From: Caldimonas sp.
GTDB taxonomy: Bacteria > Pseudomonadota > Gammaproteobacteria > Burkholderiales > Burkholderiaceae_C
Assembly (NCBI GenBank): GCA_030150305.1
Contig: JASLGD010000245.1
Location: 1-6,540, forward strand
DNA length: 6,540 nt
Direction of reading: 5' to 3'
A model generated the notes under the pieces. That model did no database searches and had not been told where the DNA came from. It was given only the letters and a program-made list of their open reading frames with translations. A program made the translations under genes and the position numbers. This document shows positions 1 through 5,012 of this stretch, piece after piece. The number at the start of each line of letters is the position of its first letter. Position 1 is the first letter of the stretch.

Positions 1-1
1 G

Positions 2-325
2 TGGCTGCTCGCGAGCGGCTGGCGCGTCGCCGACGCAGAGGGCGCGCCTTCGACCTGGCGCGACGGCAGCGCGATCGCAGCCGCGCGGCTCGACTTCGCC
101 GAAGCGCTGTTCGACGTCCGCACCGACGCCGCCGCCGACACGCTCGACCGCATCGCCGAGAGCGAGCGCATGCACGAGCTCTGGCACCTGCGCGCCGAGG
201 TGTTCGGCCGCGTCGCCCAACGCTACGGCCAGGCCGAAGCAGAACGGCGCCTCGCCGCGCTCGACGCGCACTTCGGGCGCCGCGCCCGCAAGACACCGGC
301 GCGGCGCGCGCTCGCGCGACGCTGA
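2..325 (+). CDS. Hypothetical protein, C-terminal part (5' end outside window)
   Basis: This is the last 107 codons of a gene that begins left of the window; the stop is TGA at 323-325. I chose the second reading frame because its codons end almost uniformly in G or C and its product has a balanced composition, whereas the competing frame that starts at base 1 gives an implausible, extremely Arg-rich product. The visible protein has an N-terminal piece with several Trp residues (WLLASGW, STWRDG). A helical, charged stretch follows (FAEALFDVRTDAAADTLDRI, then MHELWHLRAEVFGRVAQRYG), and the tail is basic. The part around HLRAEVFGRVAQRYGQAEAERRLAALDAHF looks like a helix-rich C-terminal domain. 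I do not recognise the family and assign no function. No signal peptide or membrane segment is visible. It converges on the DUF1993 gene with only 7 bases between the stops. Confidence 0.7.
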   Translation, partial: WLLASGWRVADAEGAPSTWRDGSAIAAARLDFAEALFDVRTDAAADTLDRIAESERMHELWHLRAEVFGRVAQRYGQAEAERRLAALDAHFGRRARKTPARRALARR

Positions 326-332
326 GCGACGA

Positions 333-857
333 TCAGGCCGATGCGGCCTGCGGCAGCGCGCCGAGGAAGTCGGCCTTGCCGAGCTCGACGCCGTTGTGGC
401 GCAGCAGCGCGTAGGTCGTCGTCACGTGGAAGAAGAAGTTCGGCAGCGCGAACGTCTTCAGGTACGACTCGCCCGTCATCGTGATCGCGCCGGCGCGCCG
501 CGGCACGGAGATCTCGCGCGCATCGCTGCCATCGATCTGCGCCGCGGGAACGGACTGCAGGTAGTCGATCGTCTTGCGAACGCGCTGGCGCAGCTCGTCG
601 ATCGTCTTCTCGTCGTCGGCAAACGCCGGCGGCTCGACGCCGGCGAGGCGCGCGACGCAGAACTTGGCGGCGTCGCACGCGATCTGGATCTGCGTCGTCA
701 GCGCCAGCATGTCGGGCGCGAGCCGGGCGGAGAGGTAGACCGACGGCTCGAACTTCTTCTCGCGCGCGTGGGCCTCGGCCTTGTCGAGCCAGCCGACGAG
801 GTTGCCGAGCATGCGAACGAACACCGGCACGCTTGCCGAATGCATGGTGAGGGCCAT
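333..857 (-). CDS. DUF1993 family protein (DinB-like helical bundle)
   Basis: A 174-residue soluble protein of the DUF1993 family (Pfam PF09351 by recall), matching the usual length of about 170 residues. Recognition rests on the N-terminal stretch MHSASVPVFVRMLGNL (5-20), the YLSARLAPDMLALTTQIQIA block (41-60), the KTIDYL segment (95-100), and the family's C-terminal signature FFFHVTTTYALLRHNGVELGK (141-161). The family is predicted to fold as a DinB-like four-helix bundle. Its biochemical role is unknown, so none is assigned; His144 and His154 in the signature are possible metal ligands (inference). The ATG at 855-857 was chosen because a strong GGAAGGA lies 6 bases upstream and the protein then begins like its relatives. 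Longer readings of this frame run antisense to the dehydrogenase gene and are spurious. It appears monocistronic: it is divergent from the dehydrogenase and convergent with the left-hand gene. Confidence 0.93.
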   Translation of the reverse strand: MALTMHSASVPVFVRMLGNLVGWLDKAEAHAREKKFEPSVYLSARLAPDMLALTTQIQIACDAAKFCVARLAGVEPPAFADDEKTIDELRQRVRKTIDYLQSVPAAQIDGSDAREISVPRRAGAITMTGESYLKTFALPNFFFHVTTTYALLRHNGVELGKADFLGALPQAASA

Positions 858-863
858 CGCGCG

Positions 864-870
864 TCCTTCC
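864..870 (-). promoter_or_regulatory. Ribosome binding site of the DUF1993 gene
   Basis: On the - strand this reads GGAAGGA, a good Shine-Dalgarno sequence, with 6 bases before the ATG at 857. It decides the start among longer possible readings of the same frame. Confidence 0.75.
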
Positions 871-886
871 CGTCGAAGAAAGCCGA

Positions 887-917
887 ATCGTAGCGGCCCT
901 CGGCAGCGCGTGCACAA
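887..917 (-). promoter_or_regulatory. Possible sigma70-type promoter of the DUF1993 gene
   Basis: On the - strand a TACGAT (887-892) resembles the -10 consensus, and a TTGTGC (912-917) is a partial -35 match. The spacer is 19 bases, which is longer than ideal. Transcription would begin near 880, leaving a short leader that contains the GGAAGGA ribosome binding site. The elements lie in the 105-base divergent region 858-962. I see no equally good promoter there for the + strand dehydrogenase gene, only a CACAAT (913-918) with no -35. This is a pattern match only. Confidence 0.25.
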
Positions 918-962
918 TCGGACGTCCGCGCCGCCTGCGAGGCCGCGCCACGATCGCGACCC

Positions 963-1970
963 GTGAACATCATCATCCTCGACGACTATCAGGATGCGGT
1001 GCGCAAGCTGAAGTGCGCATCGCTCCTCGAGCACCTCAACACCAAGGTCTTCACCAACACCGTCAAGGGATTCGGCCAGCTCTCGGTGCGCGTGCGCGAC
1101 GCCGACGTGCTCGTGCTGATCCGCGAGCGCAGCCAGTTCCCGCGCCAGCTGCTCGAAAAGCTCCCCAAGCTCAAGCTCATCGCGCAGACCGGTCGCGTCG
1201 GGCCGCACATCGACATCGAGGCGTGCACCCGGCTCGGCATCGCCGTCGCCGAGGGCGTCGGCTCGCCGGTCGCGCCGGCCGAGCTGACGTGGGCGCTGAT
1301 CATGGCGGCGATGCGGCGCCTGCCGCACTACATCAGCACGCTCAAGCATGGCGCGTGGCAGCAGTCGGGGCTGAAGGCGGCGTCGATGCCGCCGAACTTC
1401 GGCATCGGCATGGCGCTGCGCGGCCGCACGCTCGGCATCTGGGGCTACGGCAAGATCGGCCAGCTCGTCGCCGGCTACGGCAAGGCGTTCGGCATGCGCG
1501 TGCTCGTCTGGGGCAGCGAAGCGAGCCGTGCGCGCGCCGCCGCCGACGGCTTCGAGACCGTCGCCGAGCGCGACGCGCTGTTCGAGCAGGCCGACGTGCT
1601 CTCGCTGCATCTGCGCCTCGTCGACGCGACGCGCGGCATCGTCAAGCTCGAGTCGCTCCTGAAGATGAAGCCGGCGTCGCTGATCGTCAACACGTCGCGC
1701 GCCGAGCTGATCGAGGAAGGCGCGCTCGTCACGGCGCTCAACCGCGGCCACCCGGGGATGGCGGCGGTCGACGTCTTCGAGGCCGAGCCGATCCTGCAAG
1801 GCCACCTCCTCCTTCGCCTCGAGAACGCCGTCTGCACGCCGCACATCGGCTACGTCGAGCTCGACAGCTACGAGCTCTACTTCCGCGCCGCGTTCGAGAA
1901 CGTCGTCAACTTCGTCGAGGGCCGGCCGACCAACATCGTCAATCCCGAGGCGCTCAAGGTGCGCCATTGA
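963..1970 (+). CDS. D-2-hydroxyacid dehydrogenase family protein, NAD(P)-dependent
   Basis: A 335-residue member of the D-isomer-specific 2-hydroxyacid dehydrogenase family, which interconverts a 2-oxoacid and a D-2-hydroxyacid using NAD(P)(H) in the cytosol. The split substrate-binding domain covers about residues 1-105 and 300-335. The Rossmann domain lies between, with the dinucleotide motif G161-Y-G163-K-I-G166. The catalytic triad is complete: Arg246 (NTSRAE), Glu275 (DVFEAEP) and His294 (CTPHIG), equivalent to Arg240, Glu269 and His292 of E. coli SerA. The length is typical of two-domain members and there is no ACT domain, so it is not a standard SerA. After beta-strand 2 the sequence is VWGSEAS rather than the Asp usual in strictly NAD-dependent enzymes, so cofactor preference is open. 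The GTG start at 963 gives the family's usual N-terminus MNIIILDDYQDAV; no Shine-Dalgarno is visible before it. It is the first gene of the four-gene run, and its TGA overlaps the TTG start of the MFS gene. Substrate unknown. Confidence 0.95.
   Translation: MNIIILDDYQDAVRKLKCASLLEHLNTKVFTNTVKGFGQLSVRVRDADVLVLIRERSQFPRQLLEKLPKLKLIAQTGRVGPHIDIEACTRLGIAVAEGVGSPVAPAELTWALIMAAMRRLPHYISTLKHGAWQQSGLKAASMPPNFGIGMALRGRTLGIWGYGKIGQLVAGYGKAFGMRVLVWGSEASRARAAADGFETVAERDALFEQADVLSLHLRLVDATRGIVKLESLLKMKPASLIVNTSRAELIEEGALVTALNRGHPGMAAVDVFEAEPILQGHLLLRLENAVCTPHIGYVELDSYELYFRAAFENVVNFVEGRPTNIVNPEALKVRH
1956..1960 (+). promoter_or_regulatory. Ribosome binding site supporting the TTG start of the MFS gene
   Basis: AAGGT lies inside the end of the dehydrogenase gene, 6 bases before the TTG at 1967-1969. 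It supports that rare start codon. The next in-frame candidate (a GTG within NFVIG) lies inside the first membrane helix. Confidence 0.5.
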
Positions 1971-3169
1971 GCGGTGGCGTCGCGCCGGCCGGCGAGCCCG
2001 CGGCGGCGCCGGGCGCCGAGCGGCTCGACCACGTTCGCTGGTCGCTGCTGTTCGGCAACTTCGTGATCGGCTGCGGCGTCATGGCGCCGGTCGGGACGCT
2101 GCCCGACATCGCGCGTTCGCTCGACGTCTCGGTCGCGGTCGCCGGCCAGCTCGTCGCCGTCGCCGCGGTGATGATGTGCTTCGGCGCACCTCTGCTCGCG
2201 AGCTGGGTCGGCGGCATCGATCGCAGGAAGCTGCTCGCGATCTCGCTCGCGTGGTATGCGATCGGCCACGCGCTGTGCGCGCTGACGCCGAGCTTTCCGG
2301 CGCTGCTCGCGGTGCGCGCCGCGACCGTGCTCGGCGCCGCCGTCTTCACGCCGCAGGCCGCGGCCGCGATCGGCGCGATGACGCCGCCTGCGGGTCGCGC
2401 CGGCGCGATCACGTTCGTCTTCATCGGCTGGTCGATCGCGTCGGTGGTCGGCATGCCGGCGTCGGCGTGGCTCGGCGACACCTTCGGCTGGCAGAGCGCC
2501 TTCTTCGCCATCGCCGCGATCGGCGCGATCGGCGCCGCGTGGGTCTGGGCGACGGTGCCGGACAACGTGCGTCCGCCGTCGCTCACGCTCGCGTCGTGGC
2601 GCGCCGCGTTCGGCAACCCGGTGCTGATGGCGATCGTGCTCGTCACCGCGCTCGCCGGCGCCGCGCAGTTCACCTTGTTCTCGTACTTCGCGCCGTACTT
2701 CAAGCAGGTCATCGGCGCCGGCACCCGCGAGATCACGCTCCTGTTCGGCGTCTTCGGCATCTTCGGCGTCGTCGGCAACACGCTCGCGTCGCGCCACGTC
2801 GACCGCTTCGGCCCCGACCGCTCGGTCGACTTCGCGCTCGCGTTGATGACCGTCTCGCTCCTCGCCTGGCCGCTCGCGACGAGCACGCTCGCCGCCGCGC
2901 TCGTCATCGTCCCGTGGGGGCTGGCGTGCTTCTCGATGCAGTCGATGCAGCAGGCGCGGCTCGGCGCCGCCGCGCCCGCGCTCGCCGCGGCGCTGATGGC
3001 GCTCAACACGTCGGCGATCTATCTCGGCCAGGCGGCAGGCGCGGCGAGCGGCGGCTGGCTGATCGCGCACCGCGGCTACGGCGCGCTCAGCGTCGCCGGC
3101 CTCGGCTGGCTCGCGATCGCGATCGCGCTCAGCGTCTGGGCGGCGCGCGCGCGCCGGCGCGCGCGATGA
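1967..3169 (+). CDS. MFS permease, DHA1-type (arabinose efflux/AraJ-like)
   Basis: A 400-residue inner-membrane transporter of the major facilitator superfamily (PF07690 type), full length with about 12 hydrophobic segments. Roughly, they fall at residues 27-48, 58-80, 89-107, 112-135, 147-168, 176-196, 220-243, 257-274, 286-304, 307-327, 336-360 and 373-391. The loop between helices 2 and 3 carries a variant motif A (GGIDRRKLL, 82-90), as in the DHA1 drug and sugar efflux branch. Pro-rich GTLPDIARSLDVSVAVAGQL (43-62) after helix 1 is also typical of that branch. A cytosolic, Ala/Gly/Pro-rich N-terminal tail of about 25 residues precedes helix 1. The start is inferred as TTG, overlapping the dehydrogenase stop (TTGA) and preceded by AAGGT; no ATG or GTG fits upstream of helix 1. 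The C-terminus is very basic (ARARRRAR) because it is encoded by a CG palindrome. The family mostly exports drugs, sugars or metabolites by proton antiport. The substrate here is unknown; export of the dehydrogenase's substrate or product is speculation. Confidence 0.92.
   Translation: MSGGVAPAGEPAAAPGAERLDHVRWSLLFGNFVIGCGVMAPVGTLPDIARSLDVSVAVAGQLVAVAAVMMCFGAPLLASWVGGIDRRKLLAISLAWYAIGHALCALTPSFPALLAVRAATVLGAAVFTPQAAAAIGAMTPPAGRAGAITFVFIGWSIASVVGMPASAWLGDTFGWQSAFFAIAAIGAIGAAWVWATVPDNVRPPSLTLASWRAAFGNPVLMAIVLVTALAGAAQFTLFSYFAPYFKQVIGAGTREITLLFGVFGIFGVVGNTLASRHVDRFGPDRSVDFALALMTVSLLAWPLATSTLAAALVIVPWGLACFSMQSMQQARLGAAAPALAAALMALNTSAIYLGQAAGAASGGWLIAHRGYGALSVAGLGWLAIAIALSVWAARARRRAR
3146..3165. 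repeat. Perfect 20-base CG-alternating palindrome before the first CHR gene
   Basis: The sequence is CGCGCGCGCC followed by its exact reverse complement, centred between 3155 and 3156. It ends on the base before the ATG at 3166. It encodes the last residues of the MFS protein (Arg-Ala-Arg-Arg-Arg-Ala plus part of the final Arg codon). In RNA it could fold into an 8-bp GC stem with a CCGG loop. It occupies exactly the place where a Shine-Dalgarno for the first CHR gene would lie. The palindrome is directly visible; any function is inference. Confidence 0.6.
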
Positions 3170-3747
3170 GCGACGTCGTCGACGAGGGCATCGACGCAGC
3201 GCCGCGGCCGAAGTCGGTGACCGAGCTCTTCCTCGCCTTCAACCACCTCGCGCTGCAGGGCTTCGGCGGCGTGCTGCCGGTCGCGCAGCGCGAGATCGTC
3301 GAGCGCAGGCGCTGGCTGACGCGCGCCGAGTTCGTCGAGATGCTGTCGCTCGGCCAGGTGCTGCCGGGACCGAACGTCATCAACCTCGCGCTGATGCTCG
3401 GCGACCGCTTCTTCGGCCTGCGCGGCGCGCTCGCCGCGGTCGCCGGCATGCTCGCGGCGCCGCTCGTGATCGTCCTCGCGCTGACCGCCGCGTACGCCGA
3501 GCTCGCGCGCGTCGCCGCCGTCGCCGGTGCGCTGCGCGGCATGGGCGCGGTCGCAGCGGGCCTCATCCTCGCGACCGCGATCAAGCTGATGTCGACGCTG
3601 CGCGCCAGCCTGCTCGGTCCGTGGCTGGCCGCCGCGTTCGCGCTCGTCACGTTCGTCACGATCGCGCTGCTGCGCTTGCCGCTGATCTGGGTCGTCGTCG
3701 GCCTCGGCGGGCTCGCAATCGCGATCGCCTGGTGGCGGCTGCGATGA
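3166..3747 (+). CDS. Chromate transporter family protein, short single-domain CHR, first of pair
   Basis: A 193-residue inner-membrane protein with one CHR domain (Chromate_transp, PF02417), half the size of the two-domain ChrA. After a cytosolic N-terminus of about 18 residues come the family hallmarks: LFLAFNHLALQGFGGVLP (21-38), the amphipathic ERRRWLTRAEFVEMLSL stretch (46-62), and the core GQVLPGPNVINLALMLG (63-79). The core is followed by RFFGLRGALAAVAGM. About five or six hydrophobic segments follow to the end (about 86-112, 123-143, 150-169, 171-190). Short-chain CHR proteins occur as adjacent pairs; in Bacillus subtilis both members are needed for chromate resistance (literature by recall), suggesting a heteromeric chromate exporter. 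The ATG overlaps the MFS TGA (ATGA). No Shine-Dalgarno is visible, only the CG palindrome, so translation probably depends on coupling. No chrB regulator is nearby, so chromate as the natural substrate is not assured. Confidence 0.93.
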   Translation: MSDVVDEGIDAAPRPKSVTELFLAFNHLALQGFGGVLPVAQREIVERRRWLTRAEFVEMLSLGQVLPGPNVINLALMLGDRFFGLRGALAAVAGMLAAPLVIVLALTAAYAELARVAAVAGALRGMGAVAAGLILATAIKLMSTLRASLLGPWLAAAFALVTFVTIALLRLPLIWVVVGLGGLAIAIAWWRLR

Positions 3748-4304
3748 ACACCCTGCACGCTGCGCTGCCATGGGCCGATCTGCTCGGCCTGTTCGGGCAC
3801 TTCCTGCTGCTCAGCCTGCTCGCCGTCGGCGGCGCGATCACCACCGCGCCCGACATGCACCGCTACGTCGTCGACGAGCACCACTGGATGAGCGGCGCGC
3901 AGTTCACGTCGTCGATCGCGCTCGCGCAGGCCGCGCCCGGACCGAACGTGCTCTTCGTCGCGGTCATCGGCTGGAACGTCGCCGGCCCGCTCGGCGCGCT
4001 GGCCACGATGACGGGAACGCTGCTGCCGTCGACCGCGCTCACGCTCTTCGTCTCGCGCTGGGGTGCGCGGCGGCGCGAGACGCGCGCGGTGCGCGCGTTC
4101 ACGGCCGGGCTGACGCCGCTCACGATCGGCCTGCTCGTCGCCACCGGCTGGCTGCTCGTGCGTCCGTACGTGCGCGACGAGGGCCATGCGATCGGGGCGA
4201 TCGTGCTCGTCGGCATCGCCATCGTCGGCATGCTGAGGACGAAGCTGAGCCCGATGTGGTTCGTCGCCCTCGGCGCCCTCGCCGGCGGACTCGGCTGGAT
4301 CTGA
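3744..4304 (+). CDS. Chromate transporter family protein, short single-domain CHR, second of pair
   Basis: A 186-residue CHR-domain membrane protein, the partner of the preceding gene. Hallmarks are the first helix LFGHFLLLSLLAVGGAITTAP (16-36), the MHRYVVDEHHWMSGAQFTSSIALAQ stretch that begins at residue 38, and the core APGPNVLFVAVIGWNVAGPLG (64-84). Further hydrophobic segments lie at about 85-104, 122-139, 148-163 and 170-186. A basic loop (RWGARRRETRAVR, 105-117) separates the core from the C-terminal helices. It is only distantly similar to the first CHR protein (VLPGPNVIN versus APGPNVLF), as expected for the two non-identical halves of a pair. The ATG overlaps the upstream TGA (ATGA), with a weak GGTGG at 3731-3735 eight bases before it. 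It is the last gene of the run; the ORF ends close to the last hydrophobic segment (GLGWI). Confidence 0.93.
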   Translation: MNTLHAALPWADLLGLFGHFLLLSLLAVGGAITTAPDMHRYVVDEHHWMSGAQFTSSIALAQAAPGPNVLFVAVIGWNVAGPLGALATMTGTLLPSTALTLFVSRWGARRRETRAVRAFTAGLTPLTIGLLVATGWLLVRPYVRDEGHAIGAIVLVGIAIVGMLRTKLSPMWFVALGALAGGLGWI

Positions 4305-4309
4305 TTAGC

Positions 4310-4352
4310 CGGCCGGTCGCCGCGCCGTTCAAAGCCGGCCGCCGCTCGGCGG
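4310..4352. other. Convergent intergenic region with two alternative GC hairpins
   Basis: The 77 bases between the second CHR gene and upp (4305-4381) hold no gene. Bases 4310-4317 can pair with 4334-4341 (8 bp with one G-U, 16-base loop). Bases 4339-4343 can pair with 4348-4352 (5 bp, GCTC loop). The two stems share 4339-4341 and exclude each other. Neither is followed by a real T-run on either strand; on the - strand only a TTT follows. A bidirectional terminator is possible but not shown, and high GC makes chance hairpins common. Confidence 0.3.
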
Positions 4353-4381
4353 GCAGCGAACGAGGTGAGGCTGGCTTGCGC

Positions 4382-5008
4382 TCAACGCGTGCCGAAGATG
4401 CGGTCGCCGGCGTCGCCGAGCCCGGGGATGATGTAGCCGTTGCCGTCGAGATGGCTGTCGATCGCCGCCGCCCAGCAGCGCACGTCGGGATGCGCGGCGT
4501 TCAGCGCCGCGATGCCCTCGGGCGCGGCGACGAGGACGAGCGCGCGGATGTCGGTCGCGCCGCGCGCCTTCAGCAACGCGATCGCCGAGTTCATCGAGCC
4601 GCCGGTCGCGAGCATCGGGTCGAGGACGATCGCGGTGCGCGCGTGCAGGTCGCCGGCGAGACGGTCGACGTACGGCTCCGGCTGCAGCGTCGCGTGGTTG
4701 CGTGCGATGCCGACGACGCTGACCTTCGCGTTCGGGATCGTGTCGAGGACGCCCTCGAGCATGCCGAGGCCGGCGCGCAGGATCGGCACGACGGTGACCT
4801 TCTTGCCGCTCAGTCGCGGCACGTCGATCGGGCCGCTCCAGCACTGGACGCGCACCGTCTCGAGCGGGAAGTCGGCGGTGGCCTCGTACGTCAGGAGCCG
4901 GCCGAGCTCGGCGGTGATCTCGCGAAAGCTCTTCGTCGAGAGGTCCGCTTCGCGCAGCAGGCCGACCTTGTGGCGCACGAGCGGATGCGTGAGCTCGATC
5001 ACCGGCAC
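4382..5008 (-). CDS. upp: Uracil phosphoribosyltransferase
   Basis: A 208-residue cytosolic enzyme that salvages uracil: uracil + PRPP to UMP + diphosphate. The length equals that of E. coli Upp. Diagnostic blocks are THPLVRHKVGLLRE (7-20), STKSFREITAELGRLLTYEAT (24-44), the VVPILRAGLGMLEGV region (73-87), and ARNHATLQPEPY (102-113). The PRPP-binding loop is VLDPMLATGGSMNSAI (128-143), and the uracil-binding end is GYIIPGLGDAGDRIFGT (191-207). All are intact, so the enzyme should be active. The start is a GTG at 5006-5008, nine bases after an AGGAGG; a second GTG two codons on is too far from that site. It begins four bases after the rlmB stop, so the two genes are very probably co-transcribed and possibly coupled. 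Regulation is not visible: there is no PyrR-type leader within the short junction. Confidence 0.98.
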   Translation of the reverse strand: MPVIELTHPLVRHKVGLLREADLSTKSFREITAELGRLLTYEATADFPLETVRVQCWSGPIDVPRLSGKKVTVVPILRAGLGMLEGVLDTIPNAKVSVVGIARNHATLQPEPYVDRLAGDLHARTAIVLDPMLATGGSMNSAIALLKARGATDIRALVLVAAPEGIAALNAAHPDVRCWAAAIDSHLDGNGYIIPGLGDAGDRIFGTR

Positions 5009-5012
5009 CGCC

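Noticed and set aside
305..318. CGCGCG-CT-CGCGCG hairpin at the end of the left-hand gene as a terminator
   Set aside because: It lies before the stop codon, would form only four or five pairs with a usable loop, and has no T-run after it.
910..915. GTGCAC palindrome in the divergent intergenic region as an operator
   Set aside because: A six-base palindrome is expected by chance, and no longer symmetry surrounds it.
333..1967. A 544-codon open frame on the - strand that would fuse DUF1993 to a long N-terminal extension
   Set aside because: The extension is antisense to the well-supported dehydrogenase gene, has shadow-like Arg/Asp/Glu/Leu-rich composition, and begins at the family-typical DUF1993 Met only at 857, where a good ribosome binding site sits.
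1877..3070. Long - strand open frames opposite the MFS gene
   Set aside because: Very Arg/Asp/Glu-rich or Ser/Thr/Pro-rich translations without any recognisable domain; they are the expected shadows of a GC-rich gene on the other strand.
1013..3169. A 718-codon + strand open frame that reads into the MFS protein
   Set aside because: The part before 1967 is the Arg-rich out-of-frame reading of the dehydrogenase gene; stop codons are rare at this GC content, so the frame simply stays open. The MFS protein starts at 1967.
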